This document shows positions 43,890-53,296 of a stretch of 64,000 bases of DNA, piece by piece. Each line of letters opens with the position of its first letter. The stretch's first letter is position 1. The DNA is taken from the NCBI GenBank assembly GCA_965198325.1, contig CBDAPE010000011.1:1-64000 (forward strand), read 5' to 3'. The DNA comes from CBDAPE01 sp965198325. Lineage in GTDB: Bacteria; Pseudomonadota; Alphaproteobacteria; UBA828; JAPUJA01. Under the pieces are notes generated by a model. The model worked only from the letters and a program-made list of their open reading frames with translations. It had not been told where the DNA came from and did not search any database. Both the position numbers and the translations under genes were made by a program.

Positions 43890-44342
43890 TCAATCTCTCT
43901 CGCTCGAAATACCAATAATGCGGCACACCCCGTCGATGCAGTCCTGAACGAAATCATCGACGGCTGCCCGGGCCTGTTCTTCGCTGACCCCCGTAAGGGG
44001 TTCGAACTCGGCGGAATAGGAATAAATGCAGCTTTCACCCGGTACATCGTCCTTGATGTGAAGGGTTCCGCGGTAGCCCACGCCGTAGGCCATGCCCGGC
44101 ACGTCGTTCACGGCATCGATGACATAGCTGAAGCGGCGCGCTGCATCGTCGTAATGAACCAGCCGCTCGAGCAAATAGCCCGGGTGTGACCCGTCCGGCG
44201 TGAGTTTGCGCACCCGCCCGCCTTCGAGCAGCTCGCTGCCATAGGTCATGCCGCTGATATCCGGCAGACCGTTGAACCGGCCCGCGATGCGCCAGACTTC
44301 CTCGGCCGGCCGTGCCAGCTTCCGCGACGACGAAGCTTTCAT
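43890..44342 (-). CDS. SRPBCC-family (START/Bet v1-like) protein
   Basis: This 150-residue single-domain protein has a helix-grip fold that binds hydrophobic ligands or acts as a cyclase-like protein. Features are SSRKLARPAEEVWRIAGRFN, GRVRKLTPDGSHPGYLLERL and FEPLTGVSEEQARAAVDDFV with a long C-terminal helix. The ATG at 44342 is preceded by AAAGGATCAG. No ligand can be inferred. It is first in the operon with DUF6506 and divergent from dinB. Confidence 0.78.
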   Translation of the reverse strand: MKASSSRKLARPAEEVWRIAGRFNGLPDISGMTYGSELLEGGRVRKLTPDGSHPGYLLERLVHYDDAARRFSYVIDAVNDVPGMAYGVGYRGTLHIKDDVPGESCIYSYSAEFEPLTGVSEEQARAAVDDFVQDCIDGVCRIIGISSERD

Positions 44343-44658
44343 TGCACTGATCCTTTCATGAACCTCCCCGACTGCTCCGAGTTTCAGAAAAAATCTTAGC
44401 AAATACATCGGTGGTGGAAAAGGGGCCCGGCCCTTCCGGTCGTCGGGCTGGGTAGCTTTGTACCAGGGTTTTGCCGCATACGGCAACCGGACTGAATGTC
44501 CGATCCGAAAAGAGTCGAGTGATTCCAGTCGGTCGTGATTCTCTGATGGCGGCGACGCCGGGCCAACGCTCACCGGCGCGCTGGTCAAGCGCGGCACCTG
44601 GCCGATGGCCATGCACGGATGTCGTCGCGCCCCACGAACCGGGTGCTATGATCATGCC

Positions 44659-45945
44659 GTGGATACCCTGTGCCGCGACTGCGACCATCGGCCGCCTCCT
44701 GACGCCGAGACCTGCCCGGCCTGCGGCTCGGCTCGCGTCGCGCGGCACAAGGAACTCCATGGCCTCGCCATCGCCAACCTCGACTGCGACGCCTTCTACA
44801 CCGCGATCGAGAAACGGGACCGCCCGGAGCTGCGCGACGTCCCGGTGATCGTCGGCGGGCGCCACCGGGGCGTGGTGTCCGCCTGCTGCTACATCGCCCG
44901 CACCTACGGCGTGCACTCGGCCATGCCGATGTTCAAGGCCCTGAAGGCCTGTCCCCACGCCACCGTCGTCAAGCCCGACATGAAGAAGTACGCCGCGGTA
45001 GGCCACGAGGTCCGGGCCATGATGCTGACGTGCACGCCCCTGGTGGAGCCGCTCTCCATCGACGAGGCCTTCATGGACCTCGCGGGCACGGAGTCGCTTC
45101 ATCGCGCCAGTCCGGCCACGACCCTGGCGGGTCTCGCGCGCCGGGTGGAGGATGAGCTCTCCATCACCGTCTCCATCGGTCTCAGCTACAACAAGTTCCT
45201 GGCCAAGATCGCCTCGGACCTGGACAAACCTCGCGGCTTCGCGGTGATCGGCCGGGCCGAGGCCCGGTCCTTCCTCGCCGGCAAGCCGGTCGGCCTGTTG
45301 TGGGGGGTGGGCGAGGCGATGCAGCGGCGCCTCGCCGGGGACGGCATCACCCTGATCGGCGACCTGGCCCGCATCGGGGAGGCCGGGCTTGTCGCCCGTT
45401 ACGGCAAGATCGGCAAGCGACTGTGGTCATGCGCCTGGGGCGAGGACGACCGCCCGGTCGACCCCGACCGCGAGGCCAGGAGCATGTCCTCGGAGATCAC
45501 CCTCGACGAGGATATCGCTGACTTGGAGAAGCTGCGCCCGATCCTGTGGCAGCTCGCCGAGACGGTGGCACGGCGTCTGAAGAAGGCCGGTATCGCCGGC
45601 GAAGGCGTCACCCTGAAGCTCAAGACCGCGGACTTCCGCACCATCACCCGCACCCACCGCCTGAAGACCGCCACGCAGTCGGCCGAGGAGATGTTCCGGG
45701 CCGCCGAGCCCCTGCTCGCCCGCGAGGCCGACGGGCGCGCCTTCCGCCTGATCGGCATCGGCGCCCACGATCTCGTCGAGGCCGGCAAGTCTCTCCAGGG
45801 CGATCTCTTCGGCGCCGGTCCGGCCGACGGCAGGATCGACAAGGCGCTGGACGCGGTGCGGGACAGGTTCGGCGACGACGCCATCGTCAGGGGCCGCGGC
45901 TTCGGCGTGAAGCTCGAGCGGCAAGGGCCCTCGAAGGTAGACTGA
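44659..45945 (+). CDS. dinB: DNA polymerase IV (Y-family), zinc-finger N-terminus
   Basis: DinB is a translesion polymerase. The 428-residue product begins with VDTLCRDCDHRPPPDAETCP followed by ACG, a CxxC...CxxC pattern seen in many alphaproteobacterial DinB proteins. The palm follows: IANLDCDAFYTAIEKRDRPE, ACCYIARTYGVHSAMPMFKA, PLSIDEAFMDLAG (catalytic SIDE) and GLSYNKFLAKIASDLDKPRG. The little-finger domain comes last. I chose the GTG at 44659 because it starts the zinc-finger region; the frame is open to 44605. No imuA/imuB cassette or clear LexA box is seen. Confidence 0.88.
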   Translation: MDTLCRDCDHRPPPDAETCPACGSARVARHKELHGLAIANLDCDAFYTAIEKRDRPELRDVPVIVGGRHRGVVSACCYIARTYGVHSAMPMFKALKACPHATVVKPDMKKYAAVGHEVRAMMLTCTPLVEPLSIDEAFMDLAGTESLHRASPATTLAGLARRVEDELSITVSIGLSYNKFLAKIASDLDKPRGFAVIGRAEARSFLAGKPVGLLWGVGEAMQRRLAGDGITLIGDLARIGEAGLVARYGKIGKRLWSCAWGEDDRPVDPDREARSMSSEITLDEDIADLEKLRPILWQLAETVARRLKKAGIAGEGVTLKLKTADFRTITRTHRLKTATQSAEEMFRAAEPLLAREADGRAFRLIGIGAHDLVEAGKSLQGDLFGAGPADGRIDKALDAVRDRFGDDAIVRGRGFGVKLERQGPSKVD

Positions 45946-46236
45946 GGCGCACGGACTCCGGCGCGGTTCTTCCGACAGGGCGTCGCCAGGCTCGCTCGAC
46001 GAGACCGGCCGTCAACCGCGCCGCTCTCGATCCGCTTCCCATGATACCGCCCCGCGCCTTCCGCCACGCCAGGAGGACGGGCCACACCGCTCCTCGCATG
46101 ATCCCGTTCCAACACCGTGGAAGCGAAGACATGAGCATCGCTCGGGGCACCGGGAAACGCCCGTTGAGCACCACCCACAAGACCGTTGAAACAGGCACTC
46201 CCTGCCCTAGGTCGCTGCGACCGGCGGTACGAGAGC

Positions 46237-46250
46237 CATCGATATCGATG
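46237..46250. repeat. 14-bp perfect palindrome
   Basis: CATCGATATCGATG is a perfect palindrome in the gene-free stretch 45946-46480 between dinB and IS21-A copy 4. It may be a protein-binding site or chance. Confidence 0.4.
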
Positions 46251-46412
46251 CCGCCCTTACCGTGAACACCGGACGGTGTGAGGCCCCCGCGAAGGCCGTT
46301 CGACATCCCGCCAAATCCCACCCAATCCCGGACAACCGGACCTCCCTGCAGGGGCTTTCTGCAGAGACGAGTTCGCAGCAGACTGCCCCCACCGCCACTG
46401 TCTAGGTGGCAA

Positions 46413-46462
46413 AAGCCCGAACTAGCCCGAACAAGCCCGAACAAGGCCGAACAAGGCGAAGC
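46413..46462. repeat. 10-bp tandem repeat, about five units
   Basis: Units AAGCCCGAAC, TAGCCCGAAC, AAGCCCGAAC, AAGGCCGAAC and AAGGCGAAGC stand head to tail 18 bases left of the IS21-A tip. The last unit is degenerate. The rest of 45946-46480 holds no gene I can support. Confidence 0.75.
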
Positions 46463-46671
46463 AGGATCGCCCTTTCCAGTTGTCAATGGCGGAGCAAAAA
46501 GGGACCACCGTGGCGGTGTAAGAAGGGACCGCTTGGCGGCTGCGGGCTTGTCCCCGTAGTCCATGGGCGGGCCCCGCGTGCGACGCGGCGTGCCCTCAAC
46601 AGGCCGACGCGGCGGCGCGCGCGGGAGGGACCTGTGGGCCCACGGGGTCAAGCGAGGGCTGGGTGGTCGGT

Positions 46672-47436
46672 TCAGTTCGCCGTCGGGGTTTGACGCCTGC
46701 GGCTCTGGTTGAGCCTGTAGCTCTCGCCATTCATCTCGAGGATGTTGACGTGGTGGGTGAGGCGGTCGAGGAGAGCGCCGGTAAGCCGCTCGGAGCCGAA
46801 CACCTCGGTCCATTCGTCGAACGGCAGATTGGTGGTGACCAGGGTCGAGCCGCGCTCGTAGCGCTGGCTGAACACCTCGAACAGGAGCTCGGCACCGGTC
46901 TTGGACAGCGGCACGAAGCCGAGTTCGTCGACGATCAGAAGCTTGTAGGTGGCGAGCTTCTTCTGGAACCTCAGCAGCTGCTTGTCATCGCGGGCCTCGA
47001 TGAGCTCGTGGACCAGCGCGGCGGCGGTGATGAAGCCGACCGAGAGGCCCTTCTGGCAGGCCGCCAAGCCGAGACCGAGGGCGATGTGGGTCTTGCCGGT
47101 GCCGCTGTTGCCGAGCGCGATGAGGTTCTCGCGGCGCTCGATGTACGCGCAGCGGGCGAGCTCCAGGACCAACGTCTTGTTGAGCGAGGGGATGACCTTG
47201 AAATCGAAGCTATCGAGGCTCTTGATCACGGGGAAGCGCGCCGCCTTGATGCGCCGCTCGACCATGCGGCGCTCGCGGTCGATCAGCTCGAGCTCGGCCA
47301 GACGCAGAAGATAGCGAACGTGGTCGACGCCTTCAGAGGCGCACTGCCGGGCGATCTTGTCGTACTCCCTCAGGACCGTCGGCAGCTTCAGCCTCTTGAG
47401 GTGGTGGACGAGCAGCAGCCGTGGTGTGTCGGTCAT
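46672..47436 (-). CDS. istB: IS21-A IstB
   Basis: This is a 254-residue AAA+ helper with Walker A GNSGTGKTH and Walker B LLIVDELGF, intact. The ATG at 47436 overlaps the istA stop. Confidence 0.93.
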   Translation of the reverse strand: MTDTPRLLLVHHLKRLKLPTVLREYDKIARQCASEGVDHVRYLLRLAELELIDRERRMVERRIKAARFPVIKSLDSFDFKVIPSLNKTLVLELARCAYIERRENLIALGNSGTGKTHIALGLGLAACQKGLSVGFITAAALVHELIEARDDKQLLRFQKKLATYKLLIVDELGFVPLSKTGAELLFEVFSQRYERGSTLVTTNLPFDEWTEVFGSERLTGALLDRLTHHVNILEMNGESYRLNQSRRRQTPTAN

Positions 47437-48894
47437 GCGCCGAGCCCCGACAGCAGGCTCATGTACGACTTGGCAGACGTCGTCGCGACCCGGGCGCGCG
47501 GCAGGTACGGATAGACCTCGAGGTTGAGCCGGGGCGGCCGCCGCTCGATGCGGCACAGTACCAGGTGCTTCACCGCATCGAAGCCGATGGCGCCGAGCCT
47601 GAGCGCGTCGCCGACCGCACCCTCGACCTCCTCGAGCCGGAAGCTCTCCAGCAGACGGCGCACCTGGACGGACTCGCGCTTGCCCGCCTTGCCCATGCGG
47701 GCTTCGAGCAGGCGTCGCAGAGTGATGAAGGCCTCGGGCAGGTCCCAGCCCGCCAACGGCGCGGCCTGGTCGAGGGCGCCGATCTTCTGCTCGATCAAGG
47801 GTAGGTAATGCAGCGGGTCGAAGATCAGGTCCTCGCTGTCGTAGGACCGGCGGTGCCGGGCAATCACCTCCGCGCCGCAAGAGATAACGACCTCGTCGAC
47901 GGAGCACCGGATCAGCACCTCGCGGTGGCCATAGGCCACGGGCACCGAGTAGTCGTTGCCCCGGCAGCGCACTAGCGACAGCGAGCTCACCCGTCCAGTG
48001 CGCTTGTCGCAGGCATCGTATGGTGCCGGGGGGAGAGGCAAGAAGGCTTCCCGGTCCCGTGCGAGGCGCTCGCCGATGGTCTCCTTGTGACCCCGCAGCC
48101 GCGCCGCCTGGCGCCGGCGGCACTGTCCCGCGAGAGCATCGTTCAGCGCCTCGAAGCTCTCGGCCCGCGGGACGGGGACCCGGAAGGTCCGCCGGATGAA
48201 GCCGACCAGTCCCTCGACCTTGCCTTTGTCGTTGCCCTTGCCCGGCCGGCCGAACCTGTCCTCGAACAGATAGGGGGATTGAAGGTCCGTGAAGACGCGC
48301 GTTCGCTGCCGCTTGCCATCGCCCAGTATCCGGGCGACTGCCAGCTTGGTGTTGTCGTACAGGATGGATCGGGGGACGCCGCCGAAGAACGCAACCGCCG
48401 CGTTGTGGCCAGCGCAGAACGCCTCGGTCGTCTCCGCCGGGTAGGCCTTCACGAAGCAGGCATCACTGTGGGGAAGATCGAAGGCAAGGAAGTGGACCTT
48501 GCACGCCACGCCGCCGATCACCGCCATCGCCTCGCCGAAGTCCGCCTGGGCGGGGCCGGGGGAATGGACGAGCGGCACGAACATCTCGCGCGACCGAAGC
48601 CGCCGCTCACGGACATAGTCCTTCACGATGGCTCGAACAGATGTAGCCGCCCGTAAAGCCGTACTCGTCCCGGAGACGGTCGAAGATCCGCTTCGCCGTG
48701 GGCCGTTGCTTGTGGTGGCTGGTCCGATCGTCTTCCAGAATCCGATCGATGATCCCCGTGAACGGACCCCGCTTCGGCCGCCGTGGACCGCCGGCTTGCC
48801 GCGGCGAGAACCCCGGCGGCACCGAGAACGACAGCATCTTGCGGACCGTCTTGCGGTCCAGCCCGAACACCCGCGAGGCCTCGCGGGTGCTCAT
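47433..48894 (-). pseudogene. istA: IS21-A istA, frame broken near the start
   Basis: The catalytic part is open from 48626 to 47433 (397 residues, with AQADFGEA, ILYDNTKLAV and GKVEGLVGF). Upstream, about 11 extra bases follow FTGGY, so the N-terminal frame (48607-48894, MSTREASRVFGLDRKTVRKM…) no longer joins. Further upstream (48950-49100) the segment IIDRILEDDRTSHHKQRPTA is present a second time. Without the helix-turn-helix the protein is unlikely to work. Confidence 0.85.
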
Positions 48895-49194
48895 TCCCTC
48901 GACACGACACGCCTCGCCGAAGTCCGCCTGGGCGCCGAATGGACGAGCGGCACGAACATCTCGCGCGACCGAAGCCGATGGTGTAGCCGCCCGTAAAGCC
49001 GTACTCGTCCCGGAGACGGTCGAAGATCCGCTTCGCCGTGGGCCGTTGCTTGTGGTGGCTGGTCCGATCGTCTTCCAGAATCCGATCGATGATACATCCC
49101 CCCGCCTTCCAGTCAGAGCAGCCCTGACAGAAGGCTATAGACGGTCCCATTTTGGTCCGCCACAGCCGGATCAACCGGCCGCTTCAGGGGGGGA

Positions 49195-49623
49195 TTATTG
49201 CGCCGCCGTTCTCAAAGGATAAAGAACCACGTTTAGTGCTTCAGGATTGAGGTCGTACATCGCCCCCGTAAGAGGGTCGACGATGAACCAACCCGGAAGC
49301 CCACCGAATGCCAAATTGCCTGCCAAATACCATGCACTGGCGCCACTTGAAATTACCGCGACTGTCGATTCATATCCCGGCTTGGAAAATTCCACCGTGT
49401 AGTCAATGCCACCGAAATATCCGCCATCTGATTTCCGTAGAGTGACAGATGCTGGAGTAGCTCCTTTTTGAATCGCCTGCCCGGTATCATCCTTGATAAC
49501 GAAAACTGCATTGTCGGGCGAACTGCTGATCGCAACTAGTTCAGTCTTTTCACCGACGATAGTGGCGCAGCCCGTTACCGCGATAGCGAAGCCAATTATG
49601 AACGGGATCGACATATTTCGCAT
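49195..49623 (-). CDS. Small lipoprotein, C-terminus altered by IS21
   Basis: The 142-residue product starts MRNMSIPFIIGFAIAVTGCA: a short signal peptide with lipobox AVTGC, so it is probably attached to a membrane after cleavage before Cys. The mature part (LVAISSSPDNAVFVIKDDTG, then FGGIDYTVEFSKPGYESTVA and ASAWYLAGNLAFGGLPGWFI) has the PEGA-like look of envelope lipoproteins. Genuine sequence ends at LNVVLYPL (49215); RTAAQ and the stop are IS21 sequence. Only a few residues may be lost, so it may still function. A G10 tract lies 6 bases upstream of the ATG at 49623. Confidence 0.7.
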   Translation of the reverse strand: MRNMSIPFIIGFAIAVTGCATIVGEKTELVAISSSPDNAVFVIKDDTGQAIQKGATPASVTLRKSDGGYFGGIDYTVEFSKPGYESTVAVISSGASAWYLAGNLAFGGLPGWFIVDPLTGAMYDLNPEALNVVLYPLRTAAQ

Positions 49624-49629
49624 GACAAG

Positions 49630-49639
49630 CCCCCCCCCC
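49630..49639 (-). repeat. G10 tract at the ribosome-binding position of the lipoprotein gene
   Basis: Ten C on the plus strand (G on the coding strand) end 6 bases before the ATG at 49623, where a Shine-Dalgarno sequence is expected. Length changes would alter the spacing and purine content of the initiation region. Confidence 0.6.
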
Positions 49640-49895
49640 AAGATCGGAATCCAATTCTTCTCGAAAAATATTTTCGGCTAAGATCCCCTTGAAAACGCCC
49701 AAATCCAAACAACCATACAATACCAATTATTTGAAGTGACTCTTTCTAAGGTAGATCTTGCCCGAATTATGACGGTCCCACGCCCAGAAATCACGCCGCG
49801 CTGCCTGAGCCAATTTCGCCGCGCAAGAATGTTATGCGCTCAAGCGCCGCGCAGGCTGGTGAAATACGGCCGATTTCACTTCATCGGATTACGTC

Positions 49896-50338
<443 letters not shown>

Positions 50339-50515
50339 GGCGATCCTCGTCGGTTGGGCCGGTTCGCCAGCCCGTGCGTCATAAATAGAGGATAAACCGT
50401 TTCGCCGTCCCAGGCGTGGGCCAACCCCGGCTTTCTATGATTGGGGCCAGCCGTCGATTTCTATGTCAGCCCGCCACCGCCCTGCGCCAATTCGGCGGGC
50501 GCGACAAACCCGGCT

Positions 50516-52294
50516 CTATCCCGTCACCGGAGCGACGTCATCGATCAGCAACTGGACCCGCTCGGAGCCCTGCCAGCGATCGACGCGCAAGGCGCCCGCG
50601 AGATAGAGCGAATTGCCCTGGTTTGTGAGCAGCGCTTGGCCGACGGGCGTCTCCGCACTCCGAAAGGCGATGCTTTTGAGACGCCCGGTGCCGGTCACCG
50701 CGCCGAGGATGGCGCGGACATGATTCGCCCCGACAACATCGGCCTTGACGATCCGGGCGTTGGTAATCGCGAAACGGGGTTCTTTGTTGCCCATGCCGAA
50801 GGGACCAATCCGGCTTACCGTTTCGACCAGATCCAGGGTCGCCGCCTCGATGGAGAGCGCCCCATCGAGCCCGAGGCTGCGCACCGCGCCCTCTTCGGCA
50901 ACCGCTTCGTTCAGCCGGTCCGCAAGAAACGCACCCAGCTCGTCGAGCCGGGCGGCTTCGAGCGAAAAGCCCGCGGCCATGGGATGGCCGCCGCCGGCGG
51001 TCAGGATCCCAGCCTGGCGGGCCGCGATGATCGCAGCCCCCAGGTTGACGTCGGGGATCGAGCGGGCCGAGCCCTTGCCCTGGCCGTCCTCGAGAGCGAT
51101 GACGGCAGCCGGCCGGTTGAAGCGGTCGGCGAGCCGGCTCGCGACGATGCCGATCACGCCCGCATGCCATCCCTCGCGCGCCACCAGGGTCATCGGCGCG
51201 TCGGAGGTCTCGCGCGCCCGCTCCGCCTGCTCGATCGCCTGCGCCAGCACTTCGGCCTCGATCGCCCGGCGTTCGTCGTTCAGTTCGTCGAGACGATGAG
51301 CGATGGTCAGCGCCTCTTCCCGGTCTTCGGTCGCAAGCAGGCGGGCGCCCAACGCCGACTCGCCGATCCGCCCGCCGGCGTTGACCCGGGGTCCCAGGAT
51401 GAATCCTGCGTGATAGCTGGTCGGCGATCCGTCGATACTCGCGACGTCCGACAGCGCAGCCAGGCCCGCATTGGCCCGGCGGGCCATGATCTTCAGGCCC
51501 TGGGCCACGAAGGCGCGGTTCAGACCGGTCAGCGGAACCGCGTCGCATACCGTGCCGAGGGCCACGAGGTCGAGCCAGGCGAGAGGGTCGGGCTCGGGGC
51601 GGTCTTCGTACCAGCCCGCCTCGCGCAGACGACGGTTGACCGCGACGACCAGGAGAAAGGCGACGCCCACCGCGGCGAGATGGCTGCACCCGCTTGTCTC
51701 GTCGAAGCGGTTCGGATTGACCAGGGCGAAGGTGACTGGCAGGCCGGCCTCGGCGACGTGGTGATCGACGACGATGACATCGAGCCCGGCCTCGGCGGCC
51801 GCGGCGAGGGGCTCGAAGGCGGACGTGCCACAATCGACCGTCACCACGACGCCCGCGCCCGCGTCGCGCAAGCGCAGCAGCGCGGGCAGGTTCGGGCCGT
51901 AGCCTTCGGCTTTTCGATCGGGAATGTAGACCTCGAGATCCGAGCCGGCAGCACGGAAAAAACGGCGCAGCAGCGCCGCCGAGGTCGCGCCGTCGACATC
52001 GTAATCGCCGAACACAGCGATGCCTTCGCCCGCCATGACGGCGGCGGCCAGGCGGTCCGCCGCCTTGTCCATGTCGAGCAGATGAGAGGGGTCGGGAAGG
52101 GACGCGCGAATTTTGGGGTTGAGGAATTTTTCACCCTCGTCGAGCCCGACACCCCGGGCGGCGAGCACGCGCCCGACGACCTCCGGCAGATCGAGCTGCT
52201 GGGAAAGTGCCAGGGCGGCGCGTTCGTCGGTCAGACGGGAACGCCAGAACCGCCCGCCGACGGAGCGGGATACGCCGAGAAATCCGTCTGCCAT
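50516..52294 (-). CDS. recJ: Single-stranded-DNA-specific exonuclease RecJ
   Basis: RecJ degrades single-stranded DNA 5' to 3' in recombination and mismatch repair. The 592-residue product has the DHH phosphoesterase motifs: IAVFGDYDVDGATSAALL (motif I), VVVTVDCGTSAFEPL, DVIVVDHHVAEAGLPV (DHH) and WLDLVALGTVCDAVPLTG. The DHHA1 motif TAGGGHPMAAGFS and the C-terminal OB fold follow. Length and motif order are standard. It is the last gene of the hom-glpX-recJ operon, 22 bases after glpX. Confidence 0.96.
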   Translation of the reverse strand: MADGFLGVSRSVGGRFWRSRLTDERAALALSQQLDLPEVVGRVLAARGVGLDEGEKFLNPKIRASLPDPSHLLDMDKAADRLAAAVMAGEGIAVFGDYDVDGATSAALLRRFFRAAGSDLEVYIPDRKAEGYGPNLPALLRLRDAGAGVVVTVDCGTSAFEPLAAAAEAGLDVIVVDHHVAEAGLPVTFALVNPNRFDETSGCSHLAAVGVAFLLVVAVNRRLREAGWYEDRPEPDPLAWLDLVALGTVCDAVPLTGLNRAFVAQGLKIMARRANAGLAALSDVASIDGSPTSYHAGFILGPRVNAGGRIGESALGARLLATEDREEALTIAHRLDELNDERRAIEAEVLAQAIEQAERARETSDAPMTLVAREGWHAGVIGIVASRLADRFNRPAAVIALEDGQGKGSARSIPDVNLGAAIIAARQAGILTAGGGHPMAAGFSLEAARLDELGAFLADRLNEAVAEEGAVRSLGLDGALSIEAATLDLVETVSRIGPFGMGNKEPRFAITNARIVKADVVGANHVRAILGAVTGTGRLKSIAFRSAETPVGQALLTNQGNSLYLAGALRVDRWQGSERVQLLIDDVAPVTG

Positions 52295-52316
52295 CGGGCT
52301 GATTCTGCCGTCTCCT

Positions 52317-53279
52317 TCAGGCTTGGGACCAGTGCGCGAAGTTGTGCTCGGCCCGGATCTTGCGGAGTGTTACCGTGGCCGCGGACATGACGATCGAGTG
52401 GGTCGTCGCGCCGCCGTCTAGATGGGCAACACCGTCAAGCAGAGAGCCGGTCGTCACGCCGGTCGCGGCGAATACGACGTCGCCGTGGGCGAGCTCGTCC
52501 ATGGTGTATTTTCGATTCAGATCGGTAATCCCGATCCGCCGCGCCCGGGCCGCCTCGTCGGCGTTACGAAACAGCAGGCGACCCATCATCTGGCCGCCGA
52601 TGCTTTGCAGAGCGGCAGCCGCGAGGACGCCCTCCGGCGCGCCCCCGCTGCCCATATAGATGTCGACTTCGGGATTGATCCGGGTGGTCGAAATGATGCC
52701 TGCCACATCGCCGTCGCCGATCAGATGGACCCGGGCACCCGCCTCGCGCACGGTCGCGATCAACTCGTCGTGGCGGGGCCGTTTGAGGATCAGGGCCGTC
52801 AGGTCGGAGACGGCACAACCCTTCGCCTGGGCCAAATTCCCGAGGTTGACGGCCGGCGGATCGTCCAGGTCGACAACACCTTGGGGCAGGCCGTCGCCCA
52901 CGGCGATCTTGTCCATGTAGACATCGGGGGCATGCAAAAAGCCGCCGTCCTCCGCAAACGCCAGAACCGCGAGTGCGCCGGGGCCACCGGTCGCGCAGAT
53001 CGTCGTGCCCTCCAGAGGATCGAGCGCGATGTCGACCTTCGGGCCCTGGCCCGTGCCCACCGCCTCGCCAATGAACAGCATGGGTGCCTCGTCGCGTTCG
53101 CCCTCGCCGATTACGACGCGGCCGGCGATCGGAAGCCCGTTCAGGCCTGTGCGCATCGCGTCGACCGCTGCCTGATCCGCTGCCGTTTCGTCTCCCCGGC
53201 CGATCCACGGCACACAGGCGAGTGCGGCGGCTTCTACGACGCGCACTGCGTCGAGTGCCAGATTGCGGTCCAAGGCCAT
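52317..53279 (-). CDS. glpX: Class II fructose-1,6-bisphosphatase
   Basis: GlpX removes the 1-phosphate of fructose-1,6-bisphosphate in gluconeogenesis (in some relatives also sedoheptulose-1,7-bisphosphate). The 320-residue product shows GRVVIGEGERDEAPMLFIGE and KVDIALDPLEGTTICATGGP (the metal-binding DPLEGT motif), then YMGSGGAPEGVLAAAALQSI and the C-terminal TVTLRKIRAEHNF. The ATG at 53279 has AAGGGGGAA about 7 bases upstream; the frame is open further but without similarity. It lies 17 bases after hom. Confidence 0.95.
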   Translation of the reverse strand: MALDRNLALDAVRVVEAAALACVPWIGRGDETAADQAAVDAMRTGLNGLPIAGRVVIGEGERDEAPMLFIGEAVGTGQGPKVDIALDPLEGTTICATGGPGALAVLAFAEDGGFLHAPDVYMDKIAVGDGLPQGVVDLDDPPAVNLGNLAQAKGCAVSDLTALILKRPRHDELIATVREAGARVHLIGDGDVAGIISTTRINPEVDIYMGSGGAPEGVLAAAALQSIGGQMMGRLLFRNADEAARARRIGITDLNRKYTMDELAHGDVVFAATGVTTGSLLDGVAHLDGGATTHSIVMSAATVTLRKIRAEHNFAHWSQA

Positions 53280-53296
53280 GTCTTTCCCCCTTGCCT

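Larger units (their letters stand above)
46481..49214 (-). mobile_element. IS21-A copy 4, internally rearranged
   Basis: Both tips are present (TGTCAATGGCGGAGCAAA at 46481, TGAGAACGGCGGCGCAA read from 49214), but the copy is 2734 bp instead of 2569. The extra length lies in 48610-49110, where parts of the istA start region are duplicated and interleaved. The right tip has truncated a lipoprotein gene. Confidence 0.92.

Noticed and set aside
50441..52390. A 649-residue plus-strand open frame
   Set aside because: It is the antisense shadow of recJ in GC-rich DNA; it has no family features and recJ is unmistakable.
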